From Lachnospiraceae bacterium (GTDB lineage Bacteria; Bacillota; Clostridia; Lachnospirales; Lachnospiraceae), in the NCBI GenBank assembly GCA_017472605.1, contig JAFUPV010000043.1:1-49008 (forward strand): a stretch of DNA of 49,008 nt, given 5' to 3'. The position numbers and the translations under genes are program-made. Each line of letters begins with the position of its first letter. Position 1 is the first letter of the stretch. Below the pieces are notes generated by a model. The model made no database searches. It was not told where the DNA came from and worked only from the letters and a program-made list of their open reading frames with translations. Positions 24,367 through 31,807 of the stretch are shown one piece after another.

Positions 24367-24395
24367 TTGACAAATCGGTTAAATTCACATAGACT
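24367..24395 (+). promoter_or_regulatory. Promoter of the T-box-cysE-cysS operon
   Basis: TTGACA (24367-24372) and TAGACT (24390-24395) with a 17-bp spacer, starting the leader RNA. Confidence 0.85.
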
Positions 24396-24399
24396 AGTA

Positions 24400-24790
24400 G
24401 CAGGTAAAAGCTGTGAACGGAAAAGTATGGCAGACGAAAGCGCCAGAGAGGATGTGTCAGAGGCTGAGAGCACATCCCGTGGAAACCTGTCAGAAGTGCA
24501 TCCGGGAGCTGATCATGCGAAGCTTTGCAGAAAGACGGATCTGAGGAGCGGTTGATTGTTTGCAATCGCGGAAACCGAGTGCTGACTGGCAGAGAGATGA
24601 GTGTGATCCGGTAGCTGCCGTTATGAGCAGATTGAGACAACTGTCTTTGCAGAGAAGAGAAACGGATTGCTGTTTCCGGACGTTGCTGTTCGTTGTCTGA
24701 ATCGAAAAGTGTTGGCTGTGCGCAGCCTTCACGGGAGTGGAACCGCGGATTAATTTCGTCTCCCGGCAGAAATGCCGGGGGACTTTTTTT
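24400..24790 (+). promoter_or_regulatory. T-box leader, probably tRNA-Cys responsive
   Basis: The 14-nt T-box core appears as AGTGGAACCGCGG (24736-24748), in which TGGAACC pairs with the acceptor end of uncharged tRNA. It is followed by TTCGTCTCCC, which pairs with GGGAG to make the antiterminator, and then by a terminator. In the specifier region GAAG-TGC-A (24493-24500) offers TGC at 24497-24499, a Cys codon, fitting the downstream cysE and cysS genes. When charged tRNA-Cys is scarce, the operon is transcribed. The specifier reading is inference. Confidence 0.88.
24762..24790 (+). terminator. T-box terminator before cysE
   Basis: CCCGGCA (24762-24768) pairs with TGCCGGG (24773-24779), GAAA loop, followed by a T run at 24784-24790. 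Confidence 0.92.
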
Positions 24791-24853
24791 CTTTGCCGGA
24801 GTTTTTGTTCACTGGCTTTACCTGTAAACCAATTGGCATGAGAGGGCGATGTG

Positions 24854-25579
24854 ATGGGTCTGATCAAATATGTGAAGAATGAAATTGCTGTAATCCGGGA
24901 GCGGGATCCGGCGATTAAAACAAATGCCGAAGTGTTTCTCTATCCCAGCTTCCGCGCAATCCTCTGGTATCGTCTGGCGCATAAGCTGTTTCTGAAAAAG
25001 CATTACTTTTTAGCCAGATGGATTTCCCAGCGTACGGCAAGAAAAACAGGAATCGAGATTCACCCGGGCGCAACCATAGGAAAAGGACTGTTCATCGACC
25101 ATGGACATGGTGTGGTGATTGGAGAGACGGCGATTCTTGGCGACAACGTAACCCTGTATCAGGGGGTTACACTTGGCGGAACAGGAAAGGAGCAGGGAAA
25201 ACGTCATCCGACCATCGGAAACAATGTAATGATCAGTGCAGGCGCAAGAGTTCTGGGATCTTTTACCATCGGAGACAACTGCAAAATCGGAGCAGGAAGT
25301 GTGGTGCTGAAGGAAGTGCCTCCCAACTCCACGGTAGTCGGTGTTCCAGGCCGTGTGGTAAAGCGAAACAACGAACGTCTGCCTCAGAATGATCTGGATC
25401 AGGTAAATCTGCCTGACCCGATTCTCAAAGAGATCAAACGTCTGAGAAAAGAATGCAATTATCTGCAGGAAGCACTTGTGCAGGTTGCGCAGGCCGGTCA
25501 TGTGGAACTGCCGGATCGGGAAACCTATATTACAGCAACAAGGCTGAAAACACCAAGAATTCAGAACAGCATCAACTGA
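24854..25579 (+). CDS. cysE: Serine O-acetyltransferase CysE
   Basis: CysE makes O-acetylserine from serine and acetyl-CoA, the first step of cysteine synthesis. The 241-residue protein has an N-terminal helical part and a left-handed beta-helix of hexapeptide repeats ([40 protein letters not shown]), with the catalytic Asp-His pair in IDHGHG and the conserved [19 protein letters not shown] loop. The C-terminal tail is longer than in minimal CysE proteins and helical ([19 protein letters not shown]), possibly coiled-coil. The ATG at 24854 is preferred over GTG at 24851 for spacing to GAGGG. It lies 31 bp before cysS under a T-box, so both cysteine supply and cysteine charging respond to tRNA-Cys. 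Confidence 0.96.
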   Translation: MGLIKYVKNEIAVIRERDPAIKTNAEVFLYPSFRAILWYRLAHKLFLKKHYFLARWISQRTARKTGIEIHPGATIGKGLFIDHGHGVVIGETAILGDNVTLYQGVTLGGTGKEQGKRHPTIGNNVMISAGARVLGSFTIGDNCKIGAGSVVLKEVPPNSTVVGVPGRVVKRNNERLPQNDLDQVNLPDPILKEIKRLRKECNYLQEALVQVAQAGHVELPDRETYITATRLKTPRIQNSIN

Positions 25580-25609
25580 CTGTTTGAAAATAGAAAGGAA
25601 GGATTTGCC

Positions 25610-27010
25610 ATGAAAATCTATAATACCTTAACAAAACGCAAAGAAACCTTTGTTCCGTTAGAAGAGGGAAAGGTGCGCATGTATGTGTGCGGACCGACCG
25701 TATACAACCTGATCCACATTGGTAATGCCCGCCCGATGATCGTGTTCGATACGGTGCGCCGCTATTTCGAGTACAAAGGATATGAAGTCAACTATGTATC
25801 CAACTTCACCGATGTGGACGATAAGATCATCAAGAAAGCGAACGAAGAAGGTGTTGATTCCGCCGAGGTTGCAGCACGCTATATCAAAGAATGCAAAAAA
25901 GATATGGCAGACATGAACGTTCGTCCGGCAACGAAGCATCCGCTGGCAACAGAAGAAATTGACGGAATGATCGAAATGATCCACACGCTGATTGAAAAAG
26001 GCTATGCCTATGAGAAAAACGGAACGGTCTATTTCCGTACCAGAAACTTCAAAGAATATGGAAAGCTTTCTCACAAGAATCTGGATGACCTGCAGTCCGG
26101 CTTCCGTAACCTGAAGGTAAGCGGTGAGGAAGAGAAGGAAGACGCCCTGGATTTCGTTCTCTGGAAGCCAAAGAAGGAAGGCGAGCCGTTCTGGAGCGCA
26201 CCGTGGAGCGATGGACGTCCGGGCTGGCACATCGAGTGCTCTGTCATGTCAAAGCGTTATCTTGGTGAGCAGATCGACATTCATGCCGGCGGCGAGGATC
26301 TGGTATTCCCGCACCACGAGAATGAGATTGCGCAGAGCGAAGCATGCAACGGAAAAGAATTTGCCCACTACTGGATGCACAATGCGTTCCTGAACATCGA
26401 TAATAAGAAAATGAGCAAGTCCCTGGGCAATTTCTTTACCGTTCGCGACATTGCTGAGAAATATGATCTGCAGGTACTCCGTTTCTTCATGCTCAGCGCT
26501 CACTACCGCAGCCCGCTGAACTTCAGCGCAGACCTGATGAACGCGGCAAAGAATGGACTGGAGCGAATTACAACAAGTGCAGCGCGTCTGAAAGCGGCTG
26601 CTTCCAATGCCGGTGAGCTGACGGCAGAAGAGCAGGAGCAGTTGACTGCGGCAAAGGCATATGTTGCCAAGTTTGAAGAGGCGATGGAAGATGACTTTAA
26701 CACGGCAGATGCAATCTCAGCTGTGTTTGAACTGGTAAAGTTTGCCAACACAACAGTAACAGATAATGCCAGCGGCGTTTACGCGTCTGCTCTGGCAGTT
26801 ATGCTGCAGCAGCTCTGCGATATTCTCGGCATCATCACAGAGAAGAAAGAAGAGATGCTGGATGATGAGATCGAAGCAATGATCGCGGAACGCCAGGCAG
26901 CAAGAAAGGCAAGAGATTTTGCGAGAGCCGATGCCATCCGAAATGAGCTTCTGGAAAAGGGAATCATTCTGGAAGATACGCGTCAGGGAGTAACATGGAA
27001 GAGAGCATAA
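25610..27010 (+). CDS. cysS: Cysteinyl-tRNA synthetase CysS
   Basis: Class I aminoacyl-tRNA synthetase that charges tRNA-Cys. Visible landmarks are the zinc ligand region MYVCGPTVYN, the HIGN signature (HIGNARPM), the zinc-binding PGWHIECSVM and HAGGEDLVFPHHENE, and the KMSKS loop in NKKMSKSLGNFF. Length (466 residues) is normal for bacterial CysS. AAGGAAGGA precedes the ATG. It follows cysE under the same T-box leader and its last 16 bases overlap the mrnC start, so translation is coupled. Confidence 0.98.
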   Translation: MKIYNTLTKRKETFVPLEEGKVRMYVCGPTVYNLIHIGNARPMIVFDTVRRYFEYKGYEVNYVSNFTDVDDKIIKKANEEGVDSAEVAARYIKECKKDMADMNVRPATKHPLATEEIDGMIEMIHTLIEKGYAYEKNGTVYFRTRNFKEYGKLSHKNLDDLQSGFRNLKVSGEEEKEDALDFVLWKPKKEGEPFWSAPWSDGRPGWHIECSVMSKRYLGEQIDIHAGGEDLVFPHHENEIAQSEACNGKEFAHYWMHNAFLNIDNKKMSKSLGNFFTVRDIAEKYDLQVLRFFMLSAHYRSPLNFSADLMNAAKNGLERITTSAARLKAAASNAGELTAEEQEQLTAAKAYVAKFEEAMEDDFNTADAISAVFELVKFANTTVTDNASGVYASALAVMLQQLCDILGIITEKKEEMLDDEIEAMIAERQAARKARDFARADAIRNELLEKGIILEDTRQGVTWKRA

Positions 27011-27480
27011 CAACAAAGAATCTGGAAGCGCATGGGTCAGACTGTGATTTCAGAGAGGCAGTCAATCGGGTCTTTGAACTGAAGCCGGAAGAAGCGGGGA
27101 TGTATTCCCCGCTTGTCCTGGCTTATCTTGGGGATGCCGTGTATGAGCTGATGATTCGGACAATTCTGGTCAGCAAAGGAAACATTCAGGTAAACAAGCT
27201 GAATTCTCAGGCGACAAAATTTGTAAAAGCCTCTGCACAGGCGGCGATCGCTCATGCGATTGCTGAGGAGCTGACTCAGGAAGAAGCGTCAATTTACCGC
27301 CGCGGCCGAAATGCCAAGTCCTATACGGTCGCGAAACATGCAACCATGTCCGATTATCGTCATGCCACCGGACTGGAGGCGCTGTGCGGTTTTTTATATT
27401 TAAAGGGAGAAAGTGAACGACTCGTCTGTCTTCTGAAGAAGGGACTGGAGGAGAGCGGCTTGCTTGTCAAAGGAGAATGA
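26995..27480 (+). CDS. mrnC: Mini-ribonuclease III MrnC
   Basis: MrnC is a dimeric RNase III catalytic domain without the double-stranded RNA-binding domain; in Bacillus it matures 23S rRNA ends. The 161-residue sequence has the RNase III signature as YSPLVLAYLGDAVYELMIR and the second acidic/basic cluster YRRGRNAKSYTVAKHATMSD. The gene starts within the last codons of cysS, and it is followed after one base by rlmB; cysS-mrnC-rlmB is a conserved Firmicutes order that links tRNA charging with rRNA maturation. Confidence 0.95.
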   Translation: MEESITTKNLEAHGSDCDFREAVNRVFELKPEEAGMYSPLVLAYLGDAVYELMIRTILVSKGNIQVNKLNSQATKFVKASAQAAIAHAIAEELTQEEASIYRRGRNAKSYTVAKHATMSDYRHATGLEALCGFLYLKGESERLVCLLKKGLEESGLLVKGE

Positions 27481-27481
27481 C

Positions 27482-28225
27482 ATGGGATATCATGAATCCA
27501 TAGTAGAAGGAAGGAACGCGGTGATTGAAGCGTTCCGTTCCGGAAAAACAGTAGATCGTGTTTTTGTGCTGGACGGCTGCCAGGACGGACCGGTCAAGAC
27601 AATTTTGCGTGAAGCGAAGAAACAGTCTTCCTTAATCCAGTTTGTGAAGAAAGAACGTCTGGATCAGCTTTCCGAGACAGGAAATCACCAGGGTGTCATT
27701 GCGTACTGCGCAGCCTGTGATTATGCGGAGGTGTCGGACATTCTGGACCGGGCAAGAGAGAAGGGAGAAGATCCCTTCATCATTCTGCTGGACGGAATCG
27801 AAGATCCCCATAACCTGGGCGCGATCATCCGGACTGCCAACCAGGCAGGTGCCCACGGTGTAATCATTCCAAAGCGCAGAGCGGTAGGGCTGACTGCAGC
27901 AGTAGCGAGAACCTCCGCGGGCGCTGTCAACTACACGCCGGTTGCCAGAGTAACCAATCTGGTTTCCGTGATGGAAGATCTGAAAAAAGAGGGAATCTGG
28001 TTTGTCTGCGCCGACATGGGCGGAACGACGATGTATGATCTGAATCTGAAGGGCGGAATCGGTCTGGTAATCGGAAACGAAGGAGACGGTGTTTCAAGGC
28101 TTGTGAAGGAACACTGTGACATGGTTGCAACAGTTCCGATGAAGGGAGACATCGATTCGCTGAACGCGTCTGTGGCGTGCGGTGTGCTGGCTTATGAGAT
28201 TGTGAGACAGAGGCTGAGAGGGTAA
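27482..28225 (+). CDS. rlmB: 23S rRNA 2'-O-methyltransferase RlmB (TrmH family)
   Basis: SPOUT-family methyltransferase that 2'-O-methylates a guanosine in 23S rRNA. The 247-residue protein has an N-terminal substrate-binding domain (VEGRNAVIEAFRSGKTVDRV) and the trefoil-knot catalytic part with the three motifs: NLGAIIRTANQAGAHGVI, VIGNEGDGVSRLVKEHC and VPMKGDIDSLNASVACGVLAY. The ATG at 27482 follows AAAGGAG by seven bases and one base after the mrnC stop. It is the last gene of the T-box operon; the long hairpin at 28321 could terminate it. Confidence 0.95.
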   Translation: MGYHESIVEGRNAVIEAFRSGKTVDRVFVLDGCQDGPVKTILREAKKQSSLIQFVKKERLDQLSETGNHQGVIAYCAACDYAEVSDILDRAREKGEDPFIILLDGIEDPHNLGAIIRTANQAGAHGVIIPKRRAVGLTAAVARTSAGAVNYTPVARVTNLVSVMEDLKKEGIWFVCADMGGTTMYDLNLKGGIGLVIGNEGDGVSRLVKEHCDMVATVPMKGDIDSLNASVACGVLAYEIVRQRLRG

Positions 28226-28320
28226 CAGGCGGAAGCATGTGCGCAAATTCCTCCTGGAACTACAGCGCTGGATGAATATGCAGGAACCTCACGGGTTTGC
28301 TGCATGCATAAACAATAATT

Positions 28321-28427
28321 AAAGAAGAGAATCACAGAGAACGTCCGATGAGCTGCCTCCAAAAGGTTAAATCGTACAAATTTAACTTTTTTGAGCACAT
28401 CAAGGGCGTTTTGTGATTCTCTTTTTT
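28321..28427. terminator. 107-nt long imperfect hairpin, probable bidirectional terminator or small RNA/MITE
   Basis: The basal stem is 16 bp: 28321-28336 pairs with 28412-28427 (one G-T pair), ending in TTTTTT on the plus strand. Inner helices continue: AACGTCC (28340-28346) with GGGCGTT (28404-28410), GATG with CATC (28398-28401), and AAAAGGTTAAAT with ATTTAACTTTTTT. It lies between the convergent rlmB and hicB-remnant reading frames, so it may terminate both. Its length is unusual for a terminator; a structured RNA or a miniature inverted-repeat element is possible. Confidence 0.65.
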
Positions 28428-28445
28428 ATAAAGGACAGGAGAGTA

Positions 28446-28740
28446 TTAGTAAGAGTTTATGGTATCGTTTTTTGTCAGAAGATAGAGACAGTACTGGTTC
28501 ATGCTGATCCCTTCGCGTTTTGACTGTTCGGACAGGTGACAGTGCAGCGATTTTGGGATGCGCAGTTTGAACTGGCCGGAATAATCGTTGATGGAATCCG
28601 GTTCACTGATTGGATAACCGCTTTCCAGTGCTGCTTCAATCCAGGCTTTTTTTGCATCCTTCGCATTTCTTACCGCAGATTCAATGGTTTCTCCACAGGT
28701 TATAGTATCATATACGGTGCCAATATTTTGTTGTAAATAA
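28446..28740 (-). pseudogene. HicB-family antitoxin, N-terminally truncated
   Basis: The minus strand encodes about 95 codons ending at TAA 28448-28446. They read as the C-terminal half of HicB: TCGETIESAVRNAKDAKKAW, then IEAALESGYPISEPDS, then the ribbon-helix-helix DNA-binding domain GQFKLRIPKSLHCHLSEQSK and REGISMNQYCLYLLTK. No ATG or ribosome binding site precedes it; the segment before the TV-Y-D-T-I motif has no recognisable start, and the first beta-strands of the RNase H-like fold are missing. No HicA toxin is present on either side. So it is a remnant of a toxin-antitoxin system. Confidence 0.75.
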
Positions 28741-28762
28741 ATGTGGGAGATGATAAGAATAT

Positions 28763-28794
28763 AAAAAACAGGAAGCCATCAGAACTTCCTGTTT
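28763..28794 (-). terminator. Terminator after the tRNA-Thr pair
   Basis: On the minus strand AAACAGGAAG pairs with CTTCCTGTTT and a T run follows (complement of the A run at 28763-28768). It ends the minus-strand tRNA transcript. Confidence 0.88.
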
Positions 28795-28807
28795 CATCTT
28801 TCGTGAG

Positions 28808-28880
28808 AGCTGACAACCGGAATTGAACCGGTGACCTCCTCATTACCAATGAGGTGCGCTACCATCTGTGCCATGTCAGC
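28808..28880 (-). tRNA. tRNA-Thr (anticodon GGT), copy 2
   Basis: The 73-nt minus-strand sequence folds as a tRNA: acceptor GCTGACA/TGTCAGC with unpaired T, anticodon stem CCTCA/TGAGG around loop TTGGTAA (anticodon GGT, reads ACC/ACT), and T arm ACCGG-TTCAATT-CCGGT. CCA is not encoded. The D stem GCAC/GCGC contains one A-C mismatch. It is identical to the copy at 28921-28993, 40 nt away. Confidence 0.96.
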
Positions 28881-28920
28881 AAACTATGTATGAAATTGTT
28901 ACACTTAACAAGTAAGTGAG

Positions 28921-28993
28921 AGCTGACAACCGGAATTGAACCGGTGACCTCCTCATTACCAATGAGGTGCGCTACCATCTGTGCCATGTCAGC
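28921..28993 (-). tRNA. tRNA-Thr (anticodon GGT), copy 1
   Basis: Same 73-nt sequence as the copy at 28808-28880, with anticodon GGT. It is nearest the promoter at 29059-29031, so both copies are probably cotranscribed on the minus strand. The GGT anticodon decodes the ACC codon seen in the thrS T-box specifier region at 41242. Confidence 0.96.
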
Positions 28994-29030
28994 TGATCGG
29001 CTGCTGTATTGCTCAGCACCAACGTCAGTA

Positions 29031-29059
29031 ATCATACACGAAAACGGATTGTTTGTCAA
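29031..29059 (-). promoter_or_regulatory. Promoter of the tRNA-Thr pair
   Basis: Minus-strand TTGACA (29059-29054) and TATGAT (29036-29031) with a 17-bp spacer, about 40 bp before the first tRNA. Confidence 0.9.
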
Positions 29060-29137
29060 CACCTTTTTCAAAAAAAATGGTATGAATTTTTGGAACGATT
29101 AAAACAATTGATTGAGATGAAATTTCTGGCATAACGG

Positions 29138-29166
29138 TTGACATTTTTGCAAAAGTTTTATATTCT
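29138..29166 (+). promoter_or_regulatory. Promoter of glnS
   Basis: TTGACA (29138-29143) and TATTCT (29161-29166) with a 17-bp spacer, about 65 bp before the glnS start; divergent from the tRNA-Thr promoter. Confidence 0.85.
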
Positions 29167-29229
29167 AATAACAGTGTTTTTATACCTGCACAAATTGTGC
29201 GGATTGGAAGCCAATACTGGAGGGATGTT

Positions 29230-30921
29230 ATGGAAAATAAAGATATGGTAATGGAAAATACCGTGGAAAAAGAAGAAACATCAAAAAACTTTATTGAGAT
29301 GATCATTGATAAAGACTTGGCGGAGGGAACTTACGATCATGTACAGACCCGTTTTCCCCCGGAGCCAAACGGATACCTGCACATCGGCCATGCAAAGTCC
29401 ATTCTGCTGAACTATGGACTTGCTCAGAAATATGGCGGCAAGTTTAACATGCGTTTTGACGATACCAACCCGACCAAAGAGAAGACCGAGTTTGTCGAGT
29501 CCATTCTTGCTGATGTCAGATGGCTGGGCGCAGACTATGAGGACCGCCTGTTTTTTGCTTCCAACTATTTCCAGCAGATGTATGACTGTGCGGTATTCCT
29601 GATTAAGAAGGGAAAAGCGTTTGTCTGCGATCTGTCTGCGGATGAGATCCGTGCTTACAGAGGAACGCTGACTGAGCCGGGTAAAGAGAGCCCGTACAGA
29701 AACCGTTCCATCGAAGAAAATCTGCGTCTCTTTGAAGAAATGAAGGACGGCAGGTATCAGGATGGTGAGAAAGTTCTTCGTGCCAAGATCGATATGGCTT
29801 CTCCCAACATGAACATGAGAGACCCGGTTATCTATCGTGTTGCAAGAATGACCCACCACAACACGGGAGACAAGTGGTGCATCTACCCGATGTATGACTT
29901 CGCTCATCCCATTGAGGATGCCCTGGAGCATATCACCCACTCCATCTGCACGCTGGAATTCGAGGACCACAGACCGCTCTATGACTGGGTGGTAAAGGAA
30001 TGTGAATTCGAAATGCCGCCGAAGCAGATTGAGTTTGCAAAGCTTTACCTGACCAATGTGGTAACCGGTAAGCGTTACATTAAGAAGCTGGTAGAAGACG
30101 GTATTGTAGACGGCTGGGATGATCCGCGTCTTGTAACCATCAGCGCGCTGCGCAGAAGAGGCTTTACACCGGAGTCCATCCGTAAGTTTGTAGAGCTTTG
30201 CGGTGTCGCAAAGGCAAACTCTTCTGTGGACTATGCAATGCTGGAGTACTGCATCCGCGAAGATCTGAAGATGAAGGCATCCAGAGTGATGGCTGTACTC
30301 AACCCGGTAAAGCTGATTATTGACAATTATCCGGAGGATCAGATCGAGTATCTGGAGGTTGCAAACAACCAGGAAAACCCGGAGTTGGGAAGCAGAACCG
30401 TTCCGTTTGGAAAAGAGCTGTACATTGAAGCAGAAGACTTTATGGAGGAGCCGCCGAAGAAATATTTCCGCATGTTCCCGGGAAATGAAGTTCGTCTGAT
30501 GAATGCCTACTTCGTCAAGTGCACCGGCTGTGTGAAGGATGAAAACGGAACAATCAAAGAAATCCACGCAACCTACGACCCGGCAAGTAAGGGCGGAAAC
30601 AGCCCGGACGGCCGCAAAGTAAAGGGTACCATCCACTGGGTTGCTGCAAAGACAGCAGTGAATGCGGAAGTTCGTCTCTATGAAAACATCGTTGACGAGG
30701 AGAAGGGAAAGCTGAATGAAGACGGAACCCTGAATCTGAATCCGAACTCTCTGCAGGTTCTGAAGGATTGCGTGCTGGAACCGTCGCTTGCCAATGCGGC
30801 TGCCTTTGACAGCTTCCAGTTTGTAAGAAATGGTTTCTTCTGTGTGGACTGTAAGGATTCCGTACCGGGAAAGCCGGTTTTCAACCGTGTTGTTTCTCTG
30901 AAATCAAGTTTCAAGCTGTAA
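29230..30921 (+). CDS. glnS: Glutaminyl-tRNA synthetase GlnS
   Basis: Class I synthetase charging tRNA-Gln directly. The N-terminal catalytic part shows [20 protein letters not shown] with the HIGH motif, the [11 protein letters not shown] segment and [19 protein letters not shown]; the C-terminal beta-barrel anticodon-binding domains include [11 protein letters not shown] and [12 protein letters not shown]. Length (563 residues) is normal. The KMSKS-equivalent loop appears as [13 protein letters not shown], whereas Gln/Glu-type enzymes typically have M/L-S-K-R here, so Ser is replaced by Gly. The ATG at 29230 follows GGAGGG. It has its own promoter, divergent from two tRNA-Thr genes. Presence of GlnRS does not exclude the amidotransferase route in this organism. 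Confidence 0.96.
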   Translation: MENKDMVMENTVEKEETSKNFIEMIIDKDLAEGTYDHVQTRFPPEPNGYLHIGHAKSILLNYGLAQKYGGKFNMRFDDTNPTKEKTEFVESILADVRWLGADYEDRLFFASNYFQQMYDCAVFLIKKGKAFVCDLSADEIRAYRGTLTEPGKESPYRNRSIEENLRLFEEMKDGRYQDGEKVLRAKIDMASPNMNMRDPVIYRVARMTHHNTGDKWCIYPMYDFAHPIEDALEHITHSICTLEFEDHRPLYDWVVKECEFEMPPKQIEFAKLYLTNVVTGKRYIKKLVEDGIVDGWDDPRLVTISALRRRGFTPESIRKFVELCGVAKANSSVDYAMLEYCIREDLKMKASRVMAVLNPVKLIIDNYPEDQIEYLEVANNQENPELGSRTVPFGKELYIEAEDFMEEPPKKYFRMFPGNEVRLMNAYFVKCTGCVKDENGTIKEIHATYDPASKGGNSPDGRKVKGTIHWVAAKTAVNAEVRLYENIVDEEKGKLNEDGTLNLNPNSLQVLKDCVLEPSLANAAAFDSFQFVRNGFFCVDCKDSVPGKPVFNRVVSLKSSFKL

Positions 30922-30942
30922 TGGCGGGATAACCGTTTACAC

Positions 30943-30980
30943 AAGAGGTTTCGCAGTCCGCAGGGAAGGCGAAGCCTCTT
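30943..30980 (+). terminator. 12-bp hairpin after glnS
   Basis: AAGAGGTTTCGC (30943-30954) pairs with GCGAAGCCTCTT (30969-30980, one G-T pair). No T run follows, so it may be an mRNA end-stabilising hairpin or a weak terminator. Confidence 0.5.
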
Positions 30981-31044
30981 GCCTGTATAGCGATCCAAAA
31001 GACTGTGAGCGGACGCCGTCTTTATTAATGAAAGGGAAAGCAAA

Positions 31045-31782
31045 ATGAAAGAAAAATTATATACCATACCGATCAACGATGCCTTTGCCATCGACTGTGA
31101 GTGTCCCATCTGCGCGATGCGAAAAGTGCTGGAGAATAACGCGGTCGAATTTACCATGGGACCTAGCTACATGGAAGACGATATCCGCATGGAAACCGAT
31201 AAGATGGGATTCTGTGCGCCGCACATGCAGATGCTGATTGATCAGAACAATAAGCTGGGCCTTGCTCTCGTACTGAAAACTCACATCGATAAAACAAATA
31301 AAGAGATCGACAAGCGGATGAAAATGCCGTCCGCAGGCGGTTCCCTGTTCAAAAAGGCTGTGTCCAATCCGCTTCTGGAATACATCGACGGGCTGAATCA
31401 TTCCTGCTATATCTGTAATCGGATCAGCAACACCTTCGGCCGTTATCTGCATACGGTTGTCATTCTGTGGAAGACGGATGAGGCATTCCGGAAGACCTAT
31501 AAAGAATGCAAAGGATTCTGTACCGAACATCTGGGAGATCTGCTGAAGGAAGGCGAAGCATGCCTTTCCAAATCCCAGTTCGAGGAGTTCCGCAAAGTAA
31601 CAACGGAGCTGTATCTGACGAACATGAAGCGTATGGCAGAAGATCTGGAGTGGTTTGTAAACAAGTTCGATTACCGCTATAAGGATGAACCCTGGAAAAA
31701 TGCAAAGGATGCAATTCCCCGTGCAATCATCAAGACAAACGGAATGATTGAGCTGGAAGATGAAAAGAAAAAAGAAGGATAA
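31045..31782 (+). CDS. DUF6062 family protein with paired Cys motifs
   Basis: The 245-residue protein matches the DUF6062 family of Clostridia, whose function is unknown. Two similar halves each carry a C-x-x-C and a later F-C-x-x-H: CECPICAMRK with GFCAPHMQML in the first half, and CYICNRISN with GFCTEHLGDLL in the second. Such a duplicated C-x-x-C plus C-x-x-H layout suggests two zinc-binding or redox sites. No transmembrane segment or signal peptide is seen. AAAGGGAAAGC precedes the ATG. It is 25 bp upstream of a VanW-domain gene in the same orientation. Confidence 0.85.
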   Translation: MKEKLYTIPINDAFAIDCECPICAMRKVLENNAVEFTMGPSYMEDDIRMETDKMGFCAPHMQMLIDQNNKLGLALVLKTHIDKTNKEIDKRMKMPSAGGSLFKKAVSNPLLEYIDGLNHSCYICNRISNTFGRYLHTVVILWKTDEAFRKTYKECKGFCTEHLGDLLKEGEACLSKSQFEEFRKVTTELYLTNMKRMAEDLEWFVNKFDYRYKDEPWKNAKDAIPRAIIKTNGMIELEDEKKKEG

Positions 31783-31807
31783 AATCGGTTTCTGGGGGAA
31801 TATGTCT

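Noticed and set aside
28536-28736. Plus-strand 66-codon frame in the rlmB-tRNA gap
   Set aside because: It is antisense to the HicB-like frame, which has clear family motifs; the plus frame has none.
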